Assembly: GCF_014839805.1 (NCBI RefSeq)
Contig: NC_051142.1
Span: forward strand, 806,001 to 870,000
Direction: 5' to 3'
Source of the DNA: Manduca sexta
Lineage: Eukaryota > Arthropoda > Insecta > Lepidoptera > Sphingidae
Length of the DNA: 64,000 nucleotides
In this document: piece after piece, positions 13,343 to 27,200 of the stretch
Numbering within the stretch: position 1 is the stretch's first letter
How the letters are laid out: each line of letters opens with the position of its first letter
Notes under the pieces: generated by a model
What the model was told of the DNA's origin: nothing
Database searches by the model: none
The model's input: the letters and a program-made list of their open reading frames with translations, nothing else
Program-made: the position numbers and the translations under genes

Positions 13343-14110
13343 GTCCCTGACCTTGAGTTAGGCAGCATGGGCGTATCTAGATGGCCCAGAGTTGAATTCC
13401 AACTTTCGTTCCATTGGGCAAATTGCGATTTTTATAATCCTAATAATTACATAAAAGTGCGTAGACAGGAAGCATAATAATTCAATACAAGTACATAAAA
13501 GTGTGTAGGTATATGCAGGAAGCAAAATCACACCAGATACGCCCATGTTAGTCGGCATCTCGAATATTATTTTATGCCTGTTGTTAACGTTAGTCCAAAA
13601 TTAGATCAAATGGAATATTATTTTGTATAGTGTGCGTGGGGTAGGTTTGTTGTCACAATAATTCCAAATGTATAGTAATAGTTCGATGGCTCCTAAGTAA
13701 ACTATCTTATCTGAAAAAATAGCGATATTCTCTTTTTAAAATTTCGTTATCTAGGTACCTATTATTTACTGCCAAACCTATTAAAAAAGTCAGTAATTGA
13801 TTTTTAATTAATTTTCTTATTTGTTTATTAAACATAGATTTAAATGGGTTTAGTAGTAAACAGTACCGGAATAACTAAATTGTTATTTTTTCAGATACAA
13901 TAGTTTACTTAGGAGCCATCGAGTTACTCAATCTTAACCGCCATATGTATTTTGACGGACCGGGGCAATTTTAGTAGTATAGTACCCAGACATGTAGTTT
14001 TTATATTATTTATTAAATTTTTAAATGGGTGTTATTGTTTTATTTATGCCAATGATATGATAGTCCGAGAATAATACCATCCAAAAAATAATAAAGATTT
14101 GAAGGATAAA
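13343..14110 (+). other. 3' UTR of the dehydrogenase gene
   Basis: It runs from the TGA to the poly(A) signal AATAAA at 14090-14095. It includes a complete MITE (13684-13921). The end of the transcript is inferred from the hexamer only. Confidence 0.45.
13684..13921. mobile_element. MITE with ~40-bp terminal inverted repeats
   Basis: The left end CGATGGCTCCTAAGTAAACT is the exact complement of the right end. With a few mismatches the inverted match extends to about 40 bp, through TTATCTGAAAAAATA. The element is 238 bp and is flanked by AGTT on both sides (13680-13683 and 13922-13925), consistent with a 4-bp target duplication. No transposase is encoded. It lies in the presumed 3' UTR of the dehydrogenase gene. 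Confidence 0.8.
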
Positions 14111-14412
14111 GGTAAAAATAATGTAATACAGTGCATAATCAAACTTTTATTTGTCTAACAAGCAAAAAACTTAACAATTAAGTTTCGTACTATAACCGAT
14201 TGTAGGACAAATGTGCACTAGCAAAATATCTCAAAACACAGGGAGCTACACGGATCTTGTACACTCACCAGCAAAATAAACATTACGAACAAAATTATTG
14301 CGCGTAACACTTGTATCCGAGACAGTACTATGTTAATTTAAAGTAGACAAACGAGTACCATGTCTAAGAATAACCGAAATTGTCTTCACCGATTCCATTA
14401 TCAAACGTCTAA

Positions 14413-14692
14413 CTGCCGATTTCAATAAATCTCTATCGCTTGTTCGATCTATCGCGAAAATAGACCAATTTGTCTGTTACTGCGTCGTAAGGGGCGAATG
14501 GGTTTTATTAAAAAAAAAAGTCAGTGAAAACAAATTAAAGCACGAACGGAACAACATAGCCTTGAAATTACGACCAAGCTCCTTAAATAAACATAAAAAA
14601 TAATTATATGCTTACAAATTACTTACTTTAATTGGTCTATCCTCGGTATCGGATTGAAGAATAAGATTAGAATCGTTTAATAAAAACAGTCG
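14413..14692. mobile_element. Palindromic MITE, family P
   Basis: The left arm GATTTCAATAAATCTCTATC and the right arm GATTAGAATCGTTTAATAAA are diverged inverted repeats, and both carry the CCAAT/ATTGGTC inner block. The internal region is longer than in sister copies, so it may contain an insertion. Confidence 0.5.
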
Positions 14693-15004
14693 TAAATATT
14701 GCTGCGCGTAACCTCGGAGCTTGATCCGTGGAAGTACACCTACAGTTGTAATATGTGAAAATAAAACTGATGTTTGTGATAGCATAGCCCAGTGGACTCC
14801 ATTAAAGCGAATTATTAACTAAGCTATAATTTGGATAAATAAATATTAGTTCCATGACATCTAACGAAGTGTTTTACATTAATTGTTTATGTACTTAATG
14901 ACGATTAACTCAATCAGGTTATCAAACACAAAGGTAGCTAAATGAAATGGTATTTTATAGCACGCTAGTATAAATTTAAACCAACAAGACATTTATTATT
15001 AAAT

Positions 15005-15230
15005 ACTAGGTTACGCGCGACTTTGCCCGCTTAAGGCCTTTCCCGCTACATATGACCCTAAAACAATGTACGACGCCAGCGCCATCTACTTAAAAAGACA
15101 TTATATCTCAAGAATCAAATTACTAGCACAAAAGTATCGGATATGTTAATCAAGAACATGGTTTACCGTGTGCTAAATTTCATCCAAATCCATTAATTCG
15201 TTTCTGAGTTTATTTCTAATATCCAAAAAA
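15005..15230 (-). mobile_element. Helitron-like 3' fragment, minus orientation
   Basis: On the minus strand it ends in CCTAGT-like text after a GCGGGCAAAGTCGCGCG block, like the 3' ends at 47524 and 36187. The inner text about GGCGCTGGCGTCGTAC is shared with a copy at about 23440-23460. Confidence 0.45.
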
Positions 15231-17299
15231 AATCATAATGTTTTGCCTTAAAAATATGTTAGAAGTAAGATTTATTCCGATAGTGCACCATTTGGTCAAA
15301 ATGTACATTTGTACATTACTTAGGTATTCAGCATTCATATTTTCGAGGAATTGTTGCACATTAGCACGATTGTAAATAAATGCGAAAAAAACCTAACATG
15401 GTAACCTCACAAGCCAGGCACTTAGTGATAAGTTATTTTTAAATACATTTAAATATATTACAAATTAACACGCATTCACACGATATGAATAATTTTAAAT
15501 ATTTTCAGTTTATCGTTCTTTTAGCCAACGTCTATGAATATTTGTATATAATATACATAATAAGGGCATTACATTAATTATACGTTTCACTGACGTAAGT
15601 TACCAAAATAACTAATGTTTTCGAGACTCAACCATCTTCGTAAGGAAAACTTACAAATTAATTTTCGCATTAACCACGACATCTTTTAGCTAACATCTCT
15701 ACCAACACGTAAGGCAAACATATTTAGAAATATATCATGTTTTATAAGAAGCTGTTCAAAATTATATAACTGCCTTTCTACGTGCTGAATCGAATAGGCT
15801 ATGTCTCATTTTAACACAATAATGTATAAACCCAAGTATGCAAACATTCATTTATAAATCTAATATTTTTCGGAATTGTAGTCTTTCTACAAAATAATAC
15901 ATTTTAATAGATCGGTCTATTTAAAAATTGTAAGAAATAGTTAAACTCCCAAAAAAAGATCTAGATATTGAAAATTAAAGAACACAATATAAATTCTAAA
16001 TACATACAATAATACATTAATATTTTTTTCGATAATTTAATAGGGTGACAAGATAGGTATTTATTTTTAAAATACATTTTTTGTGCGTACATACTTGCAA
16101 AAATTTTATAATAAATATCAAATGCAAATTTTCCGAAATAATTTGTTAAATAATTTTTCGAAATAATTAACAGTCATATCCCATACATACATTTTAATTG
16201 ATACTTTTAAGGCAGAATACACAAGGGTTTTGTAGTGACATTTCTACAGAATAATTCATGAGAACCTTCGAGACACTTTGAATCACTTTTTATGTTAGAA
16301 ATTCGAATTATCTGTAGAATTTCCACTTATAAACTGTATACTGATTTAATTACCTTGAATACATTTGATAATATCAGATAAATGGAGGTAGAATAATCCA
16401 TCTTATCCTAAATATGCTACAATTAATATGTATCTAATCACACAATAACTGTTATAAGTGCAGTTACACATCATATCAAAACAACTCGAAAAGCAAATTA
16501 TAAACACTATGCTACATGGCAATAAAGTGCATATTATCTTCTAAAAGTCGCTTTACGAAAGCGAACTTCATGCCGATTACGCTACAAATATACTTTAAAA
16601 ATGTATGAAAACATAAAAAAGACTTATAATATTTAAAATGGAAATATATTTCCAATATCAATAAAAAGCTTTGTAATAGCAATTCCACACGGCATAGTGC
16701 CTCGTTGCAATCCGCCGGTGTGGCTACACCTTTACAATTTGTATTGCCAACTTTAAAAAAACATGGGACGGTTTTTCTACCATGCTGGTAGAATTTTGTG
16801 GTACATTTTCGCAACCATAGTTTTAAGAAGCAAACTAAAAATCATAAACAAACATACCGTCTTCAAACCTCAATATTTTCACTCGCATATAAATTCTTTG
16901 GTATATAAAATATAACCTTTTTTCGTACGAATAAAATGGAATGTTAAAATAATGCACTTCGTCTCGTATTGGACCATTCCAAAACATACATCGTCACAAC
17001 CAAAACGTCTTTGATTGGGTAACTAACATAAAATAACAGTAAGAACGCCAATATCATTTCATAATCACGATTCAATACTTTAAGTATGACGTATAATAGT
17101 AATATTTTTCACGCAAGATATCGGATAACCGGCAAAATACAATATTATGTGGTAGAACCATGCTGTTTGCCAGTTTTACCTGCGCGCACGGGCAGTTTCG
17201 ACCGTGGAGTTACCACTGCTATATAAGACCGACATGAAGTAACAAAATTTGTTTGCAAATAATGAGGCCAGTAAGATTGTCGGAGACTCATATGCGACC

Positions 17300-17448
17300 T
17301 TTTTTTACAAACGATCTCAATCTTAATTATCGATCCGATCCCTGGAATAAACCAATCAAAATGTCATTTGTAATGTCGAAAACTTTATTTTAATTTGTCC
17401 ATTTCGAGATCGATCGAAAAAGCGATTTGGATCGTTTATCAAAATCAT
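17300..17448. mobile_element. Palindromic MITE, family P
   Basis: It runs from ACAAACGATCTCAATC to GATTTGGATCGTTTATCA, which are inverted repeats of each other. The internal CCAATCAAAAT and the complementary side match the copies at 21137 and 54200. Confidence 0.6.
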
Positions 17449-18261
17449 TTGATTATAATTAGACAATAATGCTTATGTTTGTATTTCTCTCTCAATAAAT
17501 TACAACTAGCACTATCCCCACACCGAGTTGAGTGATATCTAACCTATTAAGTAAAATACACTGTATATTATGTAATCAATACGTATTTACATTTAACGAT
17601 AATTTAGGCCCCTTAGCAAGATTCTGTATAAATTAATTCCGTTTCATAGTCTCTATTGCAGAGTATTAGTAACATTTGAAAATCACGAGTGATATTTAAT
17701 TGGCATTTTGATTAAATATTTACCTTTCTAGTTGTATTTTATACAGTGCCCGTTAAGCAACAAAAAGTATTGAATATTCTTATTCTTATAAGTATATTGG
17801 TGCATGTTTTAGTAACTTTATTTAGAATTTTCTCTATTTAAACCTATTCACAACTATCGACCAATTTTTTAAATCTTTATGAGATTGTTTCAAAACCATT
17901 GTTTATCGATATTAGACAAATATCGTTACGAGAAATTGATTTAATATTCCTAAAATCCGATTAAAATATTGTTTCACGACTGACTTCAATAAACGATCCC
18001 ATTATTTATATTCAGATCGAACTTAAAAATAGACATAGAATAAGAAACCATTATGCAATGGAATCAGTTTGTCTTAAATGTTAACAAACAACTTATTTGG
18101 ATTGGTTCATTCTACATATTCACTATATAACATTTGGGACCGTTTATTCATTTCTGCAAAGTCGATAAACTCCTCTAATCGATATCGATAAACAAAATCA
18201 CTAACCTACATTAAGGCCGCTTATTCGCTATAAGCAATCCACACATCTTTCAAGCCCTGTT

Positions 18262-21200
18262 TCATATGTCGCTAAATCTGGAGCAGCAAGTGGCCCGGAA
18301 GCCCGAGGTGGGCCCTCGTCCGTGTAACGTCACAGTGTCAGGATGATGCATTAGGTTCAACTCTTTCTCTGCCCGCTGCTCTAGTTCTACCCACCTGGAA
18401 AACAATATACTCTGATTTAGTAAGTGTGTTTTCCGTCGATTCATTCGGCCTAATGGTGTGCTTGTAATTTATCGATAACATCTTTCATCAAACCCTGTGC
18501 ACAACTTTACTATCAAAATGATTACACTGCAGTCAAAACAAAATTTTAATAACCACAAAAACTAATTTCGTAGTCATTACAATATAATTATTGCCCATAT
18601 AATTATCAACCTATCTGATTGCTATTCCACTCTTCACTTAAAGGTTCCAATATCATACAGATAGATAATATGTGCACCCGCAAACTGTGGTTTCACAATA
18701 ATTCTTTCTCATGCATAATACAAAATAAATGATTGACCTGATTTACCAACTGTGACTAATAAACAGGAAAATTTAAAATAACAAAACAAAATAAATTAAA
18801 CATTGAAATAAAAATAAAGTAATAGCTAAAATTTAAAAAATATATATAAATATAAAATGTAGGTAGGCTGCAAAGTCTTCGAAACGTCATTAGAAAATTA
18901 TAATACAAAAAAAATATCAATAAAATCCGCAAAATACTTTTTTTTGAATATCTAACATTCAGTATATATATGAACATGATAAATTAAACATAAAATAATG
19001 TAAACCAATCCATTAACATGTCGAGAGAAAAGCCAGCCATCCTTATAGTGAAGTTATTACGAAAACCAGAAGCAATTCATTATAATGCTTAATGAAGCAG
19101 ATTAATAGCAATTTGTTCTGGTGGACCGGTTAAATTATCAACGGACAGCAGTCAGGGCGATAGCCGAAGTAACTTCGGAACGTTCGGAAATAAAAAGAGA
19201 TTCATCTTTGGAAACGAGAAATAATTGTATACATGGTTTTAAAATCAAAAGAAAGGTTTATTTATGACCAATTGATTATATTTCGATGTCAATTGATTTC
19301 GTTGCCAACAGCCGCAATGCGGTCCAAAACGGTTAAAGGAAATACGTAACTTGACTTGTGAAAATGTCGCACTCACCGAAGAGTTAGAAGCCGTTGGGAA
19401 CATTCCAATTAAATGTTTGACTTTTTCTTTAATTTAGAGATATAAGAGGTCTTTCAAAATGCCTTATCAAGGCGAAGACTTTGTAAGAATTGTGTTCAGG
19501 TAAATTACTAGATAGTTATTAGATCGGTCTATTTTTTAGTAAATCTTAAATCCCATAATTTTATAAAATAGATTTGCTGTCGCATAACTATGTGTCTGGG
19601 TAACCTACTCCTTATCTCTCAACTTGAAGAAATGTTTTCCATAGTAACATTTAATAAAGCAGAATTAATGCAATCTTATTTCTATCTTAATAATACTATA
19701 AATCTTATCTTACTTTTGACTGATATTATAAATTCGAAAGTCAGTGAACATTTTTGTTCACTGACTTTTGGTTGTTTATTAGAAGTAAATACAGAAACAG
19801 CTGAACGCATTTAGATGTTTCGCACACGGGTAGATCATATCCTAGATTAACACATAGGTTTCTGTTTATCCTGGTATTTTTCTGCCATGGGAAATGATGG
19901 ATTGTTTAAAAATATTTGACGTAGGTGTCATCTAAATGGTGTTATTGAACCCTACAGCGTTTTAATGACTTTATTAGCCAGGTCGGCGAAGCTGCGAGCA
20001 ACATAGAATGTTTGTATATATATGGAAAATTCTTACGAGAGGAAAATCGAAACCGAAGGCGACCTACCTACACAATGTCAAATTACGTAAGTGCAACAAA
20101 CTTGACTGCCGGAAACCAATGCAAACAGTTACTTATGTAATAACTGCGGCACGTGAAAAATATTACGTCACTAGTTGTTGCTTACGGCTACGCTCGCGCG
20201 GAATATCGCCCTGTGTACTTATCAGAGAGGAAAAACAGCCTATTTATTAATTCCACACATAGTGTAACTGTATGTCAAATATCGTCCAAATCCATTCAGC
20301 AGTTTTTGCGTTTACTTCTAACAAACAACTTTGCACACTTTCGCGTTTATTATATATTATTTATTTACTAAAAAGTAAAATTTAATAAGATTTCACGTTG
20401 TCAAATTAATGAATACAAATGATGACAAGAACTGGATCGAATATTTATTTATGACGATATAAATAATCAAGAAAATTATTTTTACCGCCTACGTGTAATT
20501 AATAATTAATTACATATTGATTTGACCCTGTTTTAGTTAGTGAAAGGTTTATGTCGGCCGTGGGACGCCTTAAAATAATGTTAACCCTGTAATCATAATA
20601 GACGTAAAGGGATTCTGTTTTAAAAATAATTTGAATAATAACACAAAATAATAAAAACGAAAACATGGAAATCTATGACAATTAACGACGTACAAAGACG
20701 TATTTACAGCGCCGCAAAGAAAACATTTAAGTACAATTTTTTTTACTGAAACCAAAAGCTTATGATGACCTATTTCATTTTATTTCGAGAACATTGTCTT
20801 ACGGCATCTAAATTCTAAATGATGATCACATTATGGGACCACAATGAAATCAAATATGCTATTATGATCTATAGTATTGATTATAATTTTATTTAATTCT
20901 CCGACATTTATATTTTTAGGTAATAAAAATGTATATTGTGATATTTACCTCTGGACAGCCATGGAGAACGCTTCGACCACATTATTATCGTTCTTAGCCG
21001 ACGTCTCTATGTATGTGGCGATTTTATTGTCCTCGCACCACTGTTTCAGTTGTTCGTACGACACTTCTCTGTCTTTCGATGATACGTCAGACTGCGAACA
21101 ATTACCAAAGATTATATTAATATGCTTGAATACGACTAACCGTAATTTTCAATGAACGATCCTAATCGCTTTTTTCGATCTATTTCAAAAATGGACCAAT

Positions 21201-24200
21201 GAGAACAAAGTTTTTTGGCATGTTTACAATAGATTTATTTTGATTGGTTGATTCTCGGAATCGGATTGAAGATTGAGATTGGGATCTTTTATTGAAAACG
21301 GTTATTAACTGATGTCAAACTATATACGACAACTTAAGCTTTGTGTATTAAATAGTTTAATACGTTAAATATCTTCTTGATACATTTATTAATCCGTTGC
21401 TATATCACATATATGAATATTAGAAATTCGTAAATTATATAAATGTTGAATAAAGTTTACATGTCCGTTTACTACCTGTTCGCGGTAAAACTGCCAAACC
21501 GATTCAAATGATAATTCGCTGAATGAATACTTAAACTTTGGACAAAAACATGATTTTGCTTTTATCTCGAAAAATGCGCAGTTTTCTAAAGATACGCGTC
21601 GAAACCGCTGACAAAGGCTATTCAGTAATAATAATACGAATAACACAAAGCCCTGACCCAGTTTTCTTTATGCAAATACCATTTAAACGATCGTTATCAT
21701 TAAAAATTCCGCATGCCCCCAACGGGTCAAACATCATTTTAGCTTTTTTTATTTTTTAGAGAGAAATAGTCGTCCCGTTGGTAGAATCGGTACAGTATAC
21801 CAGACCACAGTATTGAAGTTCAGTAAAGGATTAAAGGGAGGAAGTCATTGAAAAAAGTTAAATAGTGAACTCAGTAAATGGAACTTATCAATCATTAGAG
21901 TAAAATATCCATTTCTGGTATTCAAAGTTTTACCACTCAAATTTCTATTGAAAAAATATTTCGAGTGAAAACTTGATTCAATTTCATGCAGAAGTGTTTC
22001 CGTGATGCGCGTACAAACCTACAGACAGCCAAAAAAACCTAAAAACTTATTTTGGCTTATGAAGCTCTAATAAAGACCCCTTAGTTTTCCTTCAATATCT
22101 ATAAAGTACAGACATCGGTCTCTTAAAATTTTATTATACGTAAAGATGTTTATGACATTCGTAACTTTTCCATAATATGTAATTGTTTTGTTAGTCATCT
22201 CACACCAGACAAACGGCGCTGTTACGTTCTACACAGACTGCCATCCCATCCAATAATAAGTTAATTGACTCATCAGTTTGGTCATTAAAACCATTTATTC
22301 TCGCAATAACTATAAATAGATTAAAAAGGCCACAATATTATACAATACGTGTAGGTACTAGGTATGCGGTCGATGTGGTCGGATAGTGTTGCTCCAATGA
22401 CAAATAATTTGATTCTTTACGCGTGCGAAGGGTTATAACCTTCAAAGGTTTCCTTGTTAATTATATTACGTAAATGTGATGTGCCCGACTTTATATACAA
22501 ATTGTAGTCCTCGCGAAATGTAGCTAATGTAAAATTATTAACAAAAATATTTAGTGTTATGTATCTTTAGCAATCAAACGAATTCTGATAATTATCTCCA
22601 AATCGATATCGAAAATAATACAATATAAAAAATAATTAATGACCATTACAATAAAAAAAATTGATTAATCCGTTTTGTGATCGATCCATAGGTATCAAGT
22701 ACTGCAAAATGTTCAGTTTTGTTTATACATATATTTACGACTATCGATAAGTCACATCCGAACTTCAAATACAAGAATAAAACCACAATAATCGTTAAAC
22801 CCAAGTTTCATAATGACATTTCATCCGAATCCAAATTGGCGTGTAAACAGCTCTAGTACAAGGCAAAGTCATAAAGAGCGCGTGATAGCAGACAGGCGGT
22901 AAAGCCGATGAGATTACTATGCGCCTTCGCTGGCCCTGACCTTTGCTGGTACACGCAACGGAAAGTTACGCACGACGCGATAGTTTTCAGGTTTTGATGG
23001 AATTTTATCTATATCAGTGGCTAAATGTGACATTTTCCGAAAGAAAACCCGACATATAGGTACTACTAATAAGTATAACTGCGGTTTGCAAATCGTTCCA
23101 ATGATAACTAGATTTTACATAAGTTGCGAAGGGGAAGCCGATAGACATCGGGTTATGGAACCTTCGCCATTGATCTACACAATGCTCAAGGAGGGATATA
23201 ATTTAACTTTTATGAAAAATAATTTGTAATGCCGTTTTGTTGAGTTTTCTGCACCGAATTTGTACCAATAGAGATACTTAGAAAATTGATACTTCATGTT
23301 TAATTTATTCTCAGGAAATTATTTCCGTTTGAATATGCCATACCTATTTGTAAACGAGGTTTATGGCTCACTAAGTGTTGTTCGCGGTTTCGCCCGTGTG
23401 ATTAGCCTTTCGAACTTTTGTAGCGAAGGCCCTAAAACACGGTACGACGTCAGCGCCATCTCTTTAAATATTCAGATGATAAATATAAATTATTTTCTAT
23501 GGGAGCAAATTACGGGGATATTTAAAGTAGTGCATAGACATGGGGTAGGCGCGTGTCAAATTCCACACAAATCCGTTCAATTGCTTGCGCGTTTATTTTT
23601 AACATTTTCATAAACATTCGCATTTATAATATTTAAAAAATATAAGTAAAATGCAGTGGCAAACGGTCCATATAAGCCCGATTCATGCCGGCTTCCCTTT
23701 CGTAACTTATTGAAAATATAATTTTCATTGAAAATATTTTGAGACTACATTAATAGTACTTATAATACTTATAATACTTATAGTACTTATAATATGTTGT
23801 GTCAGGTTCCCTTTTGGAAAATGTCACTCTTCGCCAAAGGTAAGATGATCGAATTTTAAACCATATCTCTCTCTAGTCGGCCCCCTATATCTGAGGATCA
23901 TGGTCAGCATCAGGGTTGCACCTGGAGCGGATGATCTGCCTCCACCGGTTTCTGTCCAGCGCGTCTTACAGTTGTGTAGAATTTAGACGATGAGTCTTTT
24001 ACTTGGTCGGTTCATCTCGTTGATATACGACCGCGCAATAAAACAAATACAAAACCATATACAATGATGTAAATAAATTTTACTGCGGTTTTATACACAG
24101 GAACTGATCTAAGCCGTAGAATCAAATCGAACTATAAATGTAAACTATAACTTGAATTGCTAAGCGAAATTAAATATAGTAAAACTGGTTCCTATCTCTG

Positions 24201-27200
24201 TGACCTATACGGAATTTAAAATTACATATTTAAAATTGTTATTAGTTTAAATTATACAGTTGAGGTAGGTATGAGTTTCACAAGCCGATTGTAATTTGTA
24301 ATGCATACAATAATCCTAATGTAGAGTTCTTTTCTTTTATGCGGAGACACACACCTTGTTAATAATAACTTGGATATTATACACTGCACAAAAAGCGACG
24401 GTAGGACGTGATTTAGCGTTTTTTGACCACAGACAAAAGTCTTACTAAATCATCGCGGTGCGTTTACTGTCGATATCACCACACTTGCCTTTGCTCAGCT
24501 GTAGGTAAAGCAGCGAGACTATGACATTAACTAAAACGAAATAAACATTCCGATTTTATTGATTCGTTCAATTTCGTATAGTTCTAAATACCATAATAAC
24601 ATCCTTAAATATTATAAAACGAAGTCCCCCGCGGCGTCTGTCTATCCCTGAAAGAGTGAGACCTTGCGAAGGACAAGACTACTTTTTTCCCAGGGAAAAT
24701 GTATAGCTGGACTACCTCGGAATAACTATCACGCGGTCGAAGCCGCAAACAAAAGCTAGGTATAAATAAAATACCACCTACCTTATTCCCCACAACCATG
24801 AAGGGGTATCGTTCAATACCGTTCTTCACTCCAGCGTAGTGTAAAAACTCATTTAACCACATCTTTATATTGTTGAAAGAGCTTCGGTCGTCGATGGCAT
24901 ACGCCAATATGCATATATCGGAGCCCCTGTAAAAGGGGGTCCGAAGAGATTTGAACCTCTCTTGTCCAGCTGTGTCCCATACCTGGAATAAATGATTATG
25001 TGTAGAGAAACAAATATGTTTTAAATGGTTGTTGATGGTGGAAATAGCTTTTATATAGATTCGACCGTTCAGCAAGTAAAGATGGGTAGAAGGCCCAAAA
25101 TACTAGAATTATGTGAATTGCAACGCCTGGTATCTAATGCGTACCTAAGATTCTGATTAAATTGATCTAAAAAGATAGTCTCTAGTGGTGTGATATGAAC
25201 GAGTTATAAACATTAGGTTAGGTAAATGACACTAAGACGGTCAAATACATTGGGGATAATGATGCACAAAACAAAACTTTGAATGCATTATTTAATGGAT
25301 TTCATTCCATAATAATTATTTATATGGTTGATTATGTTAACATATTCCAGAGTTTCATATTTGAAGTATAACTTTCTCGCATTAATCGAAACATCGTGCG
25401 AACACGCACAACATACGAAGCAAAATGTAATTGTAAAAATATAAGTGCACATCGATAAATAAATGTACATATTATCTTTGGTGGATAAACAACTTGATAC
25501 TTAAATAAATACAGATGCGTTAGGTGTGGTGTAATATTCCATTAAAAAACGTAAAATTGAGATATACTCAAAATAATAAGATATTAAATTTTGTCCAACG
25601 AACAGCAACAGCTGATGTTGAAAATAGCAACAACAGGATTGTCCACATTGCCAGAATACTAAGTAAAGACATTATGTTTTAGAAATTCAACAACATATTA
25701 TTATATTTAATGTAAATACATTATAATTAAGCTAATTTATTGTCAAGAAATGACATCCGATTTATTATATCAAATACATTTCCTAGGTTAATATCAGTAA
25801 TAGCAACTCTAAACTTTCCTCAAGATAGTCACGTAACTAAAACTAACAACAAATAACAATGCCTTCAACTCTATTCACGACCCAATAATAGCTCTAACAC
25901 ATTCAATTATAATATATCGGCGTCTTGATGTTCATCATCTCATCATCATCATCATCTCAGCCACATGAAGTTCACTGCTGAACATAGGCCTCCCTCAAGG
26001 ATCTCCACGTTGACCTGTTGGAAGCGGCCTGCATCCAGCGACTTCCTGCGACATTAGCCAGGTCGTCCGTCCACCTTGTCTTGATGTTCAGGGTGACATT
26101 ATTAAGGAAAATGCAACTGTTTTTTTGTACATTGAAACAGCCTTTGAATAAGAATTTGGCGCAATTCGTGTAACCAGTAACAGGTTTAGGACTTGTCCGT
26201 ACTTTCTGTAATTTCACTCGCTTATGCAATGAATTGGCTGAGATGCTTATTAACTTTGTTCGGTTTTACTATTATTATAATTAAAGTTGTGTAATATGTC
26301 GAAATAACAGTGGCAAACTTGCTTTTAGAAAGGTGAAGTTCAAACCTGTCTCACTATTTAAAAGAAGCCTTATGAACTTGTAGTTTACGAAATATGTTAA
26401 GATATTACTGCAATTCATTTGATAGCAGCGGTCATATAACCCGATTTCTACCGGCTTCTCTTTATATATAAATAGAATGAATAATTTTCATAGAAACTAA
26501 TTATCATCAGAACGATTTGCAGACCGCATTTATGTACTTATATTAGTTTCAATATGTCGTGTCCCTTTCGGAAATTTTCACCTTTCGCCACTGTTTGGTA
26601 TTATATCATTTGTGTACCCGGTAGCCTCGTGAGCCAATTCAACATAGCCGCGCTCGAACACGCCACGGGACGAGTTGCTTTTTGTCGGATTTTAGGAACG
26701 CGAAAGGGGTTACAGTGGTGCGCGCGTGAGTTTTACATGCTATCCAAGAACCGAGTTGAGGCGGATCGCTTGCCGCGCACAGCACCCGAGCTCTAGATAA
26801 AAATTCATACCAAAAATGGATCGCGCTGCGCTCAGGCGTCATGCCGCACACGAACCCGGCGCGCATAATCAATACGAAGCTAAGTTTCGGTAGTTTTAAA
26901 GATCTTTTTATAGTATAAGGATGGAAAACAAGCAACTTTGAATCAGTTATTTATCGTTCCATTATAAAACAAGTTGAGTTCGTCTAGGAACTTGCTACGA
27001 TGGGACAGGTAGGTCTATTTGATCCTCCGTCGAACTATAAACCGTCTGTTAATTATATAACGTGTTTTACTTTGTGTAAGCTTGCTGAACAAGAAGCACC
27101 ATTGATATTTGCGATATGACGAGCTCAGGCCTCAAAGTCCTAATTGGAGTATACATTTCATATCATGTTCATAAAAAATATGTTAACTTGGAGGCCAAGA

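Larger units (their letters stand above)
14111..18261. other. Space between convergent genes; possible long Rab9 3' UTR
   Basis: There are no convincing coding regions. On the minus strand, AATAAA occurs at 18148-18143, about 115 nt after the Rab9 stop, and again at 14151-14146, so the Rab9 3' UTR could be short or extend over 4 kb. The stretch holds two copies of a palindromic MITE family (about 14413-14692 and 17300-17448) and a minus-strand Helitron-like fragment at about 15005-15230. Confidence 0.45.
18395..20948. other. Rab9 intron 3
   Basis: No gene seen. It contains a perfect 14-bp-arm hairpin (19737-19768), the second copy of the dispersed repeat (19790-20005) and a Helitron-like minus-strand fragment (20170-20370). 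Confidence 0.5.

Noticed and set aside
17871..18004. Another copy of the palindromic MITE family
   Set aside because: Only the right arm (AATAAACGATCCCATT) is convincing, and the left arm is too diverged.
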